A DNA stretch of 64,000 nucleotides, taken from Melastoma dodecandrum. Taxonomy: Eukaryota; Streptophyta; Magnoliopsida; Myrtales; Melastomataceae. Position 1 is the first letter of the stretch, and each line of letters opens with the position of its first letter. The notes under the pieces were generated by a model that was not told the DNA's origin, did not search any database, and saw nothing but the letters and a program-made list of their open reading frames with translations. The translations under genes and the position numbers were made by a program. This document shows positions 36,849-45,941 of the stretch, piece by piece. Where the stretch lies: the NCBI GenBank assembly GCA_029817715.1, contig JARUPY010000292.1, positions 2,869,001-2,933,000 on the forward strand, given 5' to 3'.

Positions 36849-38366
36849 ATGCGTGAGCGTGAACCGGGCCCAGCGCCCACGATGGCGAACCGCGTCTCGA
36901 CCGGCGTGCCCGGCCTCGACGCCGTCCTCTGCGGCGGCCTCACCCCCAGCCGGCTCTACCTGCTGGAGGGCACGCCCGGCACCGGCAAGACCACGCTCGC
37001 GCTCCAGTTCCTACGTGCCGGGGCGGCGTACGGCGAGCGCACGCTCTACGTCACGTTGTCCGAAACCGCCGAGGAACTCGCTGCCGCCGCCGCGACCCAT
37101 GGCTGGGACCTCGACGGCATCGAGGTCTACGAACTCGTGAACGAGTTGGGTTTAAACCCCGACAGCGAGCAGTCGATCCTGCATCCCTCCGCGGTCGGGC
37201 TCGGCGAGACGGTCCGGGAGGTCATCGCCCGCGTCGAGGCCGTGAAACCGGCCCGCGTGGTGTTCGACAGCCTCTCGGAACTCCGCCTGCTGGCCCAGAA
37301 CCCGCTGCGGTACAGGCGCCAGATCCTGGCCCTCAAGCGCTTCTTCGCCAAGCGCGCCTGCACCGTGCTGATGCTGGACGACAAGACCTCCGAGACGGGG
37401 GACGTGCAGCTCCACAGCATCGCCCACGGGGTGATCTCCCTCGATCAGATTCCGCGCGAATTCGGCGCCGAACGCCGCCGCCTGCGCGTCATCAAGATGC
37501 GCGGCATCAAGTTCCGCGGCGGCTACCACGACCTCTCGCTTGAGACCGGCGGCGTCACCGTCTTCCCGCAACTGGTCGCCGCCGAGCACCACGCAACGTT
37601 CGACCCCCAGGGCAAGTCGACGGGTTCCGGCGAGCTCGATCTCCTCCTCGGCGGCGGGCTGGTACCCGGCACCAACACCCTGCTGATGGGACCATCGGGC
37701 GTCGGCAAGACTACGACAGGTATCTCCTGCATGCTCGCCGCTCTGGAGCGCGGCGAGACCGCGAGCTACTACCTGTTCGACGAGGGCATCGCGACCGTGC
37801 TGGCCCGATCCGCCATGCTCGGCATGGACCTCAGGCCACACATTGACAGTGGGCGCCTGACTTTGACCCAGGTCGACCCCGCCGAACTGTCGCCGGGCGA
37901 GTTCGCTTCGATCGTCAGGACAGCGGTCGAGCAGCGCGGCTCCACTTTCCTGGCGGTGGACAGCCTCAACGCCTACATCCACGCCATGCCGGGGGAGGAG
38001 TACCTCGTCCTGCAGATGCACGAACTGCTGAACTACCTGAACCAGAAAGGCGTCACGACCCTCTTGGTCCTCGGACAGCACGGCGTGGTCGGGGACGTCC
38101 GATCGGACATCGACCTCAGCTATCTCAGCGACGGGATTGTCCTGTTCCGGTACTTCGAGGCGGCCGGGGAGGTGCGTACCGCCTTGTCGGTCCTCAAGAG
38201 CCGGGTCAATGCCCACGAGCGCACCATCCGCGAGTTGCGGCTGTCCGAAGAGGGTCTTCAGGTCGGCGAGGCGCTCGGCGACTTCCAGGGCGTGCTGACC
38301 GGCCTGCCCGCCTACCATGGAACGGTCGCCATGCTCTCGGGCGCTTCCGAAGGCGAGGCGAAGTGA
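36849..38366 (+). CDS. KaiC-like double RecA/KaiC-domain ATPase
   Basis: A 505-residue protein with two tandem KaiC domains. Domain 1 has FGxPGLD-type entry STGVPGLDAVLCGGL and P-loop LEGTPGTGKTTLALQF. Domain 2 has GSGELDLLLGGGLVPGTNTL and GPSGVGKTTTGISCML. The paired catalytic glutamates typical of CI/CII are seen around LYVTLSETAEEL and SYYLFDEGIATV. No KaiA or KaiB is nearby, so this is a KaiC homologue used in bacterial signalling rather than a cyanobacterial clock. The ATG at 36849 (MREREPGPAP) gives a natural N-terminus. The stop overlaps the GTG of the next gene (GTGA, 38363-38366), so KaiC and the kinase are co-translated. Confidence 0.9.
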   Translation: MREREPGPAPTMANRVSTGVPGLDAVLCGGLTPSRLYLLEGTPGTGKTTLALQFLRAGAAYGERTLYVTLSETAEELAAAAATHGWDLDGIEVYELVNELGLNPDSEQSILHPSAVGLGETVREVIARVEAVKPARVVFDSLSELRLLAQNPLRYRRQILALKRFFAKRACTVLMLDDKTSETGDVQLHSIAHGVISLDQIPREFGAERRRLRVIKMRGIKFRGGYHDLSLETGGVTVFPQLVAAEHHATFDPQGKSTGSGELDLLLGGGLVPGTNTLLMGPSGVGKTTTGISCMLAALERGETASYYLFDEGIATVLARSAMLGMDLRPHIDSGRLTLTQVDPAELSPGEFASIVRTAVEQRGSTFLAVDSLNAYIHAMPGEEYLVLQMHELLNYLNQKGVTTLLVLGQHGVVGDVRSDIDLSYLSDGIVLFRYFEAAGEVRTALSVLKSRVNAHERTIRELRLSEEGLQVGEALGDFQGVLTGLPAYHGTVAMLSGASEGEAK

Positions 38367-40411
38367 CGGGCGAGGATCGGACGGAGGATCGCGTTCTCAT
38401 CCTGGCCCCGCGGGGGCGCGACGCCGCAGTCATCGAGCAGGTGCTCACCCGGTCGGATGTGACCACCGCCGCCTGCGCGGACGCAGCGGGTTTCGTCGAG
38501 GCGTTGGAGGGCGGTGCCGCCACGGCCGTCGTGACGGAGGAGGCGCTCGTCGATGGTTCGGCCCTGTTCGCCTGGCTCGACGCGCAGCCGCCCTGGTCGG
38601 ACTTCCCCTTCATCGTCCTGGCTACGCGCCAGGCCGGTCGCCGCTCCCCTCACGCCGCCGCGGTGCTGGAACGCCTGGGCAACGTCGTCCTGCTGGAGCG
38701 ACCCATCAACGCCGAGACCCTGGCCAGCGCCGTGGCCTCGGCCATCAGAGGCCGCCGTCGCCAGTACCAGGCTCGCGAGCATCTGCTGGAGCGCGAGCGC
38801 GCGCAGGAGCAGCTCCGGGTCGCCAACGAGGACTTGGAGCGGCGCGTCGTCGAGCGTACGCAGGAGGTCGAGACCGCGCGCGAAACCCTGGCCTTCGCCC
38901 TCGACGCGGCCGGCATGGCGTCCTGGGACGTGGACTACGTCACGGACACGTCCCGCCGCTCGCCCCGCTTCGACGCCATCTTCGGCTACGAAGCGGGCGC
39001 ACTCGGCTGGGACCGGGACAGCTTCCTCGCCCATGTCGTCGACGAGGACCGCGATGCCATCAAGGCAGCCTTCGCCGCGGTCGCCGAGACGGGCAGGCTC
39101 GACCTGGAATGCCGTGTCCGGCGCGCGGATGGGACCGTCCGCTGGGTTGCCATGCGCGGGCAGGTCAAGCGCGACGAAGCCGGTGCCGCGTTGCGCATCG
39201 CCGGCATCCTGATGGACAGGACCGACCAGCGCATCACCGAGGAAGCGCTCCGACAGGCGCAGAAGATGGAGGCGATCGGGCAGCTGACCGGGGGAGTCGC
39301 CCATGACTTCAACAACCTCCTCACCGTCATCGTCGGGGGGCTCGACATGATCCTGCGCCGGCCCGAGCAACTCGACCGCGTCAAGCGCCTGGCCGAGGCG
39401 GCCATGGGCGCGGCCAGACGCGGCGAGCAACTGACCCAGCAACTCCTGGCGTTCTCGCGGCGGCAGATGCTGCGGCCCCAGACCCTGAACCCGAACCGCC
39501 TGCTGATCGATTTCAGGCCGCTGGCCGAGCGGGCCGCCGGAGGGGCCGTCGAGGTCGTCTTCGATCTCGACCCCGCCCTCGATCCCATCCGCATCGATCC
39601 GGCGCAGTTCGAGGCGGCAGTCCTGAACCTCGTCGTCAACGCGCGCGACGCCATGGAGGGGCAGGCCCGGCACGCCCGCATCTCGGTGACGAGCCGCAAC
39701 GTCCATCTCGGAACCGCCGCGGTGGCCGACAAGGGCGTGCCGCCCGGTCCGTACGTGGTCGTCTCCGTCAGTGACACCGGGACTGGCATCCCGCCCGACA
39801 CGCTTTGGCGCGTATTCGAGCCGTTCTTCACAACGAAGGAGGTCGGCAAAGGCACGGGATTGGGCTTGAGCCAGGTCTACGGCTTCACCCGCAGTGCCAA
39901 GGGCTTCGCGCAGATCGATTCCGCGGTCGGCACGGGTACGACGGTCAGCCTGTACTTCCCGCGTTCGACCGACCCGGCGGACGAAGAGGCCGCTGCCGGC
40001 GCGGCGAGTTCGATTCCCCTGCGCCGCGCCGGCGAGGGCGAGACGGTTTTGCTGGTCGAGGACGACGAGCAGGTGCTCGGCATGGCTGTGGAGAGCCTGG
40101 AGGAGCTGCGCTACCGGGTCATCGTCGCCCGCAACGCCGCCGAGGCCCTGGAGCATCTCCGGGGCGTTGAGCGCATCGACATCCTGTTCTCGGACGTGGT
40201 GATGCCAGGTGGCATGAACGGCTCGCAACTGGCCGTCGAGGCGCAAAGGCTCCGGCCCGGCATCAAGGTGCTGCTCACCTCGGGCTACGTGGCGAACCTC
40301 GATGAGGGGCAGGTGATCGGCCGCGGCGCGCTGCCGGTCCTGAACAAGCCCTACCGCCGCGACGAGCTTGCCCGGTCGTTGAGGCTCGTGCTAGGTGGCG
40401 AGAGCGCCTGA
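38363..40411 (+). CDS. Hybrid histidine kinase (pseudo-receiver, PAS, HisKA, HATPase, receiver)
   Basis: 682 residues. An N-terminal receiver-like domain (RVLILAPRGRDAAVIEQVLT, residues 5-125) lacks the phosphoacceptor Asp (it reads AVVTEEALVD). A coiled coil (LEREREQ-type, about 135-175), a PAS domain (180-300), HisKA with the phospho-His in IGQLTGGVAHDFNNLLTVIV, HATPase (NLVVNARDAMEG, DTGTGIPPDTLWRVFEPFFT, GKGTGLGLSQVYGF) and a C-terminal receiver (VLLVEDDEQVLGM, ILFSDVVMPGGMNG with Asp, VLLTSGYV, NKPYRRDELA) follow. It starts at GTG 38363 overlapping the KaiC-like stop. The pairing suggests that the kinase reads the KaiC ATPase state; that is inference. No transmembrane helix is visible, so it is cytoplasmic. 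Confidence 0.9.
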   Translation: MTGEDRTEDRVLILAPRGRDAAVIEQVLTRSDVTTAACADAAGFVEALEGGAATAVVTEEALVDGSALFAWLDAQPPWSDFPFIVLATRQAGRRSPHAAAVLERLGNVVLLERPINAETLASAVASAIRGRRRQYQAREHLLERERAQEQLRVANEDLERRVVERTQEVETARETLAFALDAAGMASWDVDYVTDTSRRSPRFDAIFGYEAGALGWDRDSFLAHVVDEDRDAIKAAFAAVAETGRLDLECRVRRADGTVRWVAMRGQVKRDEAGAALRIAGILMDRTDQRITEEALRQAQKMEAIGQLTGGVAHDFNNLLTVIVGGLDMILRRPEQLDRVKRLAEAAMGAARRGEQLTQQLLAFSRRQMLRPQTLNPNRLLIDFRPLAERAAGGAVEVVFDLDPALDPIRIDPAQFEAAVLNLVVNARDAMEGQARHARISVTSRNVHLGTAAVADKGVPPGPYVVVSVSDTGTGIPPDTLWRVFEPFFTTKEVGKGTGLGLSQVYGFTRSAKGFAQIDSAVGTGTTVSLYFPRSTDPADEEAAAGAASSIPLRRAGEGETVLLVEDDEQVLGMAVESLEELRYRVIVARNAAEALEHLRGVERIDILFSDVVMPGGMNGSQLAVEAQRLRPGIKVLLTSGYVANLDEGQVIGRGALPVLNKPYRRDELARSLRLVLGGESA

Positions 40412-40646
40412 GGCCCCTGGACTCCCTGGTCCCATGATTGCGAAACGTCATCCCGGCGGGAACGGGGGAGACGAGGATCTAGTCCGGTCGCAACGGCGAC
40501 GCTTCCGCAAAACGCACGCAATCGTCGGCCATCATGCTAGACAGTACCTGCAAGCGCGCACGCGACCCCAAGTCCTTGGCGTTCGAGCAAGCTCCGCGGC
40601 GGCGCGGCCCACTCCGGGCTACGGCGCGGGCGGCGGACCCAGATCC

Positions 40647-42602
40647 ATGTCGAAGCGCATCGTCGCGCGCGCGAACCTCCTCGTCTTCGGGGTGCTGCTC
40701 GCCATCCTCGCCCTGGTCGGGGCCGTGACCTGGGAGCGCCTCAACGCCTCGCGCGAGGCCCGAGAATGGTCTCAGCACAGCTACCGCGTGCTCGGAACGA
40801 TGAAGGATCTCGCCATCGCGTTGCGTGATGCCGAGACTGGGCAGCGCGGCTACATCATCACCGGCAAGGACGACTACCTCGCCCCTTACGACTCCGCCCG
40901 TGACCGCCTCGGAGTGCTGCAGGGCGAGCTCCAGAAGCTCACCGCCGACAACCCCGCCCAGCAGGAGCGCTTGCGCGACCTTGCCCCGGTGATCCAGCAC
41001 AAGCTGGAAGAGCTCGCGCAAACGGTGCAGCTGCGCCGCGATATCGGCTTCGAGGCCGCCGGACGCCTGGTCAACACGGACGTCGGCCGCGGTTACATGA
41101 AGGAGGCCGAGACCTCGCTCGCGGCCATGCTGGCCGACGAGGAGGCGCTGCTCGCCCGGCGGCTGGGCGAGAACGACGCCCGCGCCGCCTGGGTGCGCTG
41201 GACGACCCTGGGCGGCTCGCTCCTTGCCGTCCTGGCGCTGCTCTGGGCCGCCCGCCTCCTCAACCAGGCCTGGTCGCGGTCCTACCGGACCGAGGCCGAG
41301 CAGCGAACCCTGGCGTTGCGCCTGCGCACGACGCTGGACAGCCTCAGCCAGGGCGTCGCGGTATTCGGTCCGGACCGGGCGCTGACGAACTGGAACGAGT
41401 GCTTCCTGGTGCTGCTCAACTTGCCCGAGGCGATGGTGCGGCCTGGCACGTCCTACGCCGAATTCGCCGAGCACACGGCGAAGGCTGGGCAGCCGGCGCT
41501 GGAGACCTGGGATCAAGTCCGGCATGGAGGCACCGGTCCGCGCGAGGCGGTCGTGTACGAGCGCACCCGCGCCGACGGCCATCACCTGGAGCTGCGCCGC
41601 ACGCCGATGCCGGACGGCGGCTTCGTCCTGACCATCTCGGACATGACCAAGCGCGCCCAGGCCGAGGGGGTGCTGCGCGAGGCGCAGAAGATGCAGGCCA
41701 TCGGGCAACTGACCGGCGGCATCGCGCACGACTTCAACAACCTGCTGCAGGTCATCCTCGGGAACCTGGAGTTCGTGCGCGCCAAGCTCGACGGCGACAT
41801 CAAGCTCCAGGCCCGCATCGAGCGCGCCGCCTGGGCGGCCCAGCGGGGGGCGACGCTGACCGGTCAGCTCCTCGCCTTCGCGCGCAAGCAGCCCCTGGCA
41901 CCGGCCGCTATCGATCTCGCCGCGACCATGCCGGACCTCGTGCCGCTGCTCCGGCGGACGCTCGGCGAGCACATCGAGGTGCGCTACGTCGAGAGCGCCG
42001 GGTTGTGGCCTGCGATGGCCGATCCAGCGCAGCTTGAGAGCGCGGTGCTCAACCTCGCGCTGAACGCCCGCGACGCCATGCCGGGCGGCGGGCGCCTCAC
42101 CATCGAGCTCGGCAACAAGGTGCTCGACCGCGAATACGCGCGCCACCACGCAGAGGTCGTGCCCGGCGACTACGCCATGGTCGCGGTCTCGGACACCGGC
42201 CACGGCATGACGCCGGATGTGATCGCGCGCGTGTTCGAGCCGTTCTTCACCACCAAGCCCGACGGCAAGGGCACCGGGCTCGGCCTCGCGATGGTGTTCG
42301 GCTTCGTCAAGCAGTCCGGCGGCCACGTGAAGATCTACTCGGAGCCCGGTCATGGCACGACGGTGAAGATCTACCTGCCCCGGGCAATCGGCCAGCTCGC
42401 TGCGCTCGGTTCCCGGACTGCGGCCCCGGTCGAGCTTCCTCGCGGCTCGGCCACCATCCTGGTGGTCGAGGACGAGGCCGCGGTGCGCGAGATCGCTGCG
42501 CGATCCTGGCCGACCTCGGCTACCGGGTGCTGGAGGCGGGCGACGGCGAGGAGGCCCTGCGCGTCTTCGGGGCGAACGCCGCGGCCGTCGACCTGCTGCT
42601 GA
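40647..42602 (+). CDS. CHASE3-sensor hybrid histidine kinase (receiver frameshifted)
   Basis: A membrane kinase starting MSKRIVARANLLVFGVLLAI. TM1 spans residues 8-28, a periplasmic CHASE3 domain follows (LRDAETGQRGYIITGKDDYL, about 30-185), and TM2 is near 190-210 (LGGSLLAVLALLWAARLL). Then come PAS (LSQGVAVFGPDRALTNWNEC), HisKA (IGQLTGGIAHDFNNLLQVIL) and HATPase (NLALNARDAMPGG, FEPFFTTKPDGKGTGLGLAM). The receiver begins ILVVEDEAAVREIAARSW, then loses frame and ends after SGRTPRPSTCC. The proper receiver continues in the next frame to 42868. A single-base deletion near 42495-42503 explains this. The kinase core is intact. Confidence 0.85.
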   Translation: MSKRIVARANLLVFGVLLAILALVGAVTWERLNASREAREWSQHSYRVLGTMKDLAIALRDAETGQRGYIITGKDDYLAPYDSARDRLGVLQGELQKLTADNPAQQERLRDLAPVIQHKLEELAQTVQLRRDIGFEAAGRLVNTDVGRGYMKEAETSLAAMLADEEALLARRLGENDARAAWVRWTTLGGSLLAVLALLWAARLLNQAWSRSYRTEAEQRTLALRLRTTLDSLSQGVAVFGPDRALTNWNECFLVLLNLPEAMVRPGTSYAEFAEHTAKAGQPALETWDQVRHGGTGPREAVVYERTRADGHHLELRRTPMPDGGFVLTISDMTKRAQAEGVLREAQKMQAIGQLTGGIAHDFNNLLQVILGNLEFVRAKLDGDIKLQARIERAAWAAQRGATLTGQLLAFARKQPLAPAAIDLAATMPDLVPLLRRTLGEHIEVRYVESAGLWPAMADPAQLESAVLNLALNARDAMPGGGRLTIELGNKVLDREYARHHAEVVPGDYAMVAVSDTGHGMTPDVIARVFEPFFTTKPDGKGTGLGLAMVFGFVKQSGGHVKIYSEPGHGTTVKIYLPRAIGQLAALGSRTAAPVELPRGSATILVVEDEAAVREIAARSWPTSATGCWRRATARRPCASSGRTPRPSTCC

Positions 42603-42868
42603 CCGATGTGGTGCTGCCCGGAAAGGTCGGGGGCCGTGAGTTGTCGGAACGCGTCCAGGCGGTCCGGCCGGAGGTGAGGGTTCTCTTCATGTCCGGCTAC
42701 ACCGAGAACTCCATCGTCCATCACGGCCGGCTCGATGATGACGTTCACTTGATCGGCAAGCCGTTCAAGCGGGAACAGCTCGCCCTCAAGGTCGCCGAGG
42801 TAATCGGGGACACGCACTCTGTCGGTACGGGAAACATCGTCGCCCTTCGACCGAAGCGGGACTCTTGA
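42509..42868 (+). pseudogene. Receiver-domain remainder of the CHASE3 hybrid kinase (out of frame)
   Basis: This frame reads LGYRVLEAGDGEEALRVFG, then LLLTDVVLPGKVGGRELSER with the phosphoacceptor Asp, VRVLFMSGYTENSIVHHGRL, and LIGKPFKREQLALKVAEVIG with the conserved Lys. It is the exact missing part of the receiver domain begun by the upstream kinase. It has no start of its own beyond an internal GTG. Either the base loss is a sequencing error and the kinase is whole, or the receiver is lost. Confidence 0.8.
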
Positions 42869-43083
42869 GACCTCACCCGGAGACCAACCGGGTCCTCCGG
42901 CAGACATCGGCCTCGCCGCGGGCGCGCCTGCGCCCTGCCCATTGGATCTTAGGCCATGCTCTCAACCGGGCGTTAGCCAAGACCACGCTCAACGGCCGGT
43001 AACGACATGCCCGGAATCCGTTCCTGAGGTGCGGAAGCGGTAGAAATTCCGCAACGATGAAAGCCATTCGAGGGAGCACGCCG

Positions 43084-44616
43084 ATGATCCTGCCGCGCAG
43101 CCTGTCGCATGCCCTCCGGTCCGGCCGCACCTGGGTTGTGTTGGGGGTGATTGGCGTGCTTGCACCCGCCGGCATGTTGGTCGTGTCCGGCCTGATGCTG
43201 CTCGACCTGCGCCGCGACGCCTGGCGAAACGCCGAGCAGACATCCAAGAACCTTCTGCAGGTCTTCGAGCGGGACATCGCCCGCAACGTCGAGGTCATCG
43301 ACCTGTCCCTGCAGGCGGTCGTCGACAATCTCCACGCACCCGAGACCGCCGAGGTGAGCCCCCGGGCGCGGCAGATGATCCTGTTCGACCGCGCCGCCAG
43401 CGCCAGAGACCTCGGCGTCATGCTGGTTCTCGATGAGAACGGCGACAGCATCCTCGACGCCTCCTCGCTGCCGGCCCGGAAGGTCAACAACGCCGACCGC
43501 GACTACTTCCAGGTCCACAAGGCTCATGCCCATCTCGGGCTCCTCATCAGCAAGCCGGTCGTCTCGCGCCTGCTCGGCGCGCCCATCATCGTGCTGAGCC
43601 GCCGCATCGACAAGCCGGACGGCTCGTTCGGCGGCGTCGTGCTGGGCAGCCTGAAGCTGTCCTACTTCTCCCGCCTTCTCGACCGGATCGGCCTCGGGTG
43701 CGACGGCGCGATTAACCTCTACCTGCGCGACGGCACGCGCATCGTGCGCCACCCCTTCGTCGCCGCCGATGTCGGCACGAACATCGCCGGCACCCCGAAC
43801 TTCGAGCGGTTCGTGCGGGAGCGCAGCGGCACCTTTGTCGGCACGTCGGTCCGCGACGGCATCGAGCGGCACTACGCCTTCACCCAGGTCAGCGACCTTC
43901 CGCTCGTCCTCAACGTCGCCCGGTCGACGCGCGAGATCGAGGCGGAGTGGCGGGCGAAAGCCCTCGTGATCGCCGCGGTCGTGCTGGTGCTGTGCGGCCT
44001 CACGGTCGCGCTCTCCCTCCTGTTCGGACGGGAGTTGCGCCGCCGGGAGGCGATCCAGGACGAACTCGCCGCCCTGTCGCGCACCGACGCCCTGACCGGC
44101 CTGCCGAACCGGCGCCGGTTCGAGGGTGCTCTGGCCGACGCGGGCGCGGACGCGCGTCGCACCGGCAATCCGTTGTCGCTGCTCGTCATCGATGCCGACC
44201 ACTTCAAGCGCTTCAACGACCGCTACGGCCACCCGGTGGGCGACGAGGTGCTCAAGGGTCTTGCCGCCTGCCTGTCCGCGAGCGTGCACCGACCCGGTGA
44301 TCTCGCCTGCCGGGTCGGCGGCGAGGAGTTCGCCTGCATCCTGCCGGACACCGACGAGGCCGGCGCCCTGCGGGTCGCCGACGCAGTGCATGCGCAGGTG
44401 TCCGGGCTGGCGGTCGGCTCCGCCGGCATCGGCGCGGGAACGGTGACGGTCAGCATCGGCCTGGCCTCGAGCATCCACCAGGTGCACGACCTCTACGGTC
44501 GGGCCGACGCTGCGCTGTATGAGGCCAAGGCGAACGGGCGGAACCGGACGCGATGCGCGCCACCCGGGCTCCGTGAGCGGGCGAACGGCCGAACGCTCCG
44601 CGTCGTCGAGGCCTGA
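43084..44616 (+). CDS. Membrane-bound diguanylate cyclase (dCACHE-like sensor + GGDEF)
   Basis: 510 residues. TM1 is near residues 18-42 (TWVVLGVIGVLAPAGMLVVS). A periplasmic Cache-type sensor follows (VNNADRDYFQVHKAHAHLGL, ISKPVVSRLLGAPIIVLSRR), then TM2 near 300-325 (VIAAVVLVLCGLTVALSLLF). The C-terminal GGDEF domain has TDALTGLPNRRRFE, DADHFKRFNDRYGHPVGDEVL and active site RVGGEEFACILP. The inhibitory I-site RPGD lies five residues before GGEEF, so product feedback is expected. It makes cyclic di-GMP. The start at 43084 has GAGGGAG upstream; ATG 43057 is an alternative without one. It is downstream of the kinase pair. Confidence 0.9.
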   Translation: MILPRSLSHALRSGRTWVVLGVIGVLAPAGMLVVSGLMLLDLRRDAWRNAEQTSKNLLQVFERDIARNVEVIDLSLQAVVDNLHAPETAEVSPRARQMILFDRAASARDLGVMLVLDENGDSILDASSLPARKVNNADRDYFQVHKAHAHLGLLISKPVVSRLLGAPIIVLSRRIDKPDGSFGGVVLGSLKLSYFSRLLDRIGLGCDGAINLYLRDGTRIVRHPFVAADVGTNIAGTPNFERFVRERSGTFVGTSVRDGIERHYAFTQVSDLPLVLNVARSTREIEAEWRAKALVIAAVVLVLCGLTVALSLLFGRELRRREAIQDELAALSRTDALTGLPNRRRFEGALADAGADARRTGNPLSLLVIDADHFKRFNDRYGHPVGDEVLKGLAACLSASVHRPGDLACRVGGEEFACILPDTDEAGALRVADAVHAQVSGLAVGSAGIGAGTVTVSIGLASSIHQVHDLYGRADAALYEAKANGRNRTRCAPPGLRERANGRTLRVVEA

Positions 44617-44682
44617 GCATCCGCTAAGCCCGCGACCGTGCAGTGGACGGGTGCGCCCATCCGACTTCCCGGCCGATCCGGT

Positions 44683-44952
44683 CTATGAACCCGAGCTCTG
44701 GACCTGCCATTCGCCAGTCAAGGCGAGCGTGGCGGAATAGACAACCGATCCATTCGCGTCGCGCACGCTGACCGCGAAGATGCGCCGGTCACCGTCCGGG
44801 AGCTTGTCGCGCGCCATGTCGGGGAGGACGCCTATCGCGGCGCGGCGTGCAGACTCTGCGTCCGGTAAGTCGATGCCTTCGTCGTCCGAAATCGCGTCAT
44901 CGCCGTCGCAAGTATCGAAATAGTATCGGGGCACCGAACGCTCCGCGCTCAT
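44683..44952 (-). CDS. DUF6894-type small protein (89 aa)
   Basis: Starts MSAERSVPRYYFDTCDGDDA. It carries the DUF6894 pattern: RYYFDT near the N-terminus, DDEGIDLPDAESARRAAIGV, LPDMARDKLPDG, and a closing strand pair with VSVRDANGSVVYSATLALTG. This family is abundant in Methylobacterium and Rhizobiales, often in many copies, with no known function. It lies convergent to the diguanylate cyclase. It has no signal peptide, so it is cytoplasmic. Confidence 0.8.
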   Translation of the reverse strand: MSAERSVPRYYFDTCDGDDAISDDEGIDLPDAESARRAAIGVLPDMARDKLPDGDRRIFAVSVRDANGSVVYSATLALTGEWQVQSSGS

Positions 44953-45066
44953 CCAGGCGGGAGCACGGCGCGTCTCTCAGCCGCCCACGCCCGGACATCC
45001 GGTGAGCGATACCCAATGCTGCCCCACCTCACCACACGACACAACAACTTGGATTGCGTTCGCAAT

Positions 45067-45810
45067 TCAGGCCGTCAGTCGGCCATCGAGCTGCAGGTAA
45101 GCGGGATTGAAGCTGGCCGCCGCCACGAGCCGCGGCCAGTCCGGGATCTCCAGCCGCTTGCCCCTGAGCTCGATCAACCCATCGCGCCTAAGCTCGCGCA
45201 ACGTGCGGTTCACGTGGACGCTGGTCAGGCCGGTCGCATCGGCGAGGTCGACTTGCGTGACCGGCATCGGGCAGCGGCCGTCCCGGGCCAAGCCGACCGC
45301 CGCCTGTTTCAAGTACAGCTCGCAGAACAGGTGCGCGAGCCGCTGATAGGCCGGTCGGCGCCCGACGTTGGCCACCCACTCGCGGAAGATGGCGGCGTCC
45401 ACCAGGGTGTCGCGCCAGAACGAGGCGTTGAGTTCGGGGATGCGCAGCAGGAGCTCGCGCAGCGCCTCGTGCGGCACGGAGAGGGCCGTGACCCTGGTGA
45501 GCGCGCCCAAATTGTGGTCCATGACCGAGAGGTGCAGGCCCTGAAGGTCCGGCATGTCGCCGGCCACGTGGAACGCGGAGATCTGGCGCTTGCCTTCGTC
45601 AAGCACCTTGTAGCGCTGCACCCAGCCCTCGACGATCAGCCAGCATCGGGTGGGTCGGTCACCCTCGCCCACGAGGTCCTGACCTGCCGCGAACACCCGC
45701 GGCAACGCCGGCAGGTGCAGGATGGCTTGCTCGTCTCGGTCGGAGAGGCGGGTGAGGCTTCCGAGCTTTCTCAGCAGTGCCGACAGCGGGTGCTCGGACG
45801 CGGTAAACAT
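45067..45810 (-). CDS. Crp/Fnr-family transcriptional regulator
   Basis: 247 residues from ATG 45810 (MFTASEHPLSALLRKLGSLT). A cyclic-nucleotide-binding-like beta barrel spans residues 20-140 (LPRVFAAGQDLVGEGDRPTR, CWLIVEGWVQRYKVLDEGKR, FHVAGDMPDLQGLH). The dimer helix follows, then a winged HTH (PVTQVDLADATGLTSVHVNR, TLRELRRDGLIELRGKRLEI). It lacks the N-terminal cysteine cluster of Fnr. This Crp subgroup is very common in Methylobacterium and usually senses an unknown signal. The frame extends upstream to 45906, but the ATG at 45810 matches family N-termini. Confidence 0.9.
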   Translation of the reverse strand: MFTASEHPLSALLRKLGSLTRLSDRDEQAILHLPALPRVFAAGQDLVGEGDRPTRCWLIVEGWVQRYKVLDEGKRQISAFHVAGDMPDLQGLHLSVMDHNLGALTRVTALSVPHEALRELLLRIPELNASFWRDTLVDAAIFREWVANVGRRPAYQRLAHLFCELYLKQAAVGLARDGRCPMPVTQVDLADATGLTSVHVNRTLRELRRDGLIELRGKRLEIPDWPRLVAAASFNPAYLQLDGRLTA

Positions 45811-45941
45811 CGGAGCCGCTCCACCGACGAAAACCCGTCGTGGTCGAAAGTTAGCATGGATTAGCAGCGATGGAGAACAAATCGTTTTTCTTCGAACGCC
45901 CATCACAGTCGAGCTCGCGCAGGACCGCTAGCCCGCGCCCG

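Noticed and set aside
37152..38318. Long antisense frame across the KaiC-like gene
   Set aside because: High-GC shadow; KaiC motifs on the plus strand are unmistakable.
40479..42353. 624-codon antisense frame across the CHASE3 kinase
   Set aside because: No domain features; the plus-strand kinase explains the coding pattern.
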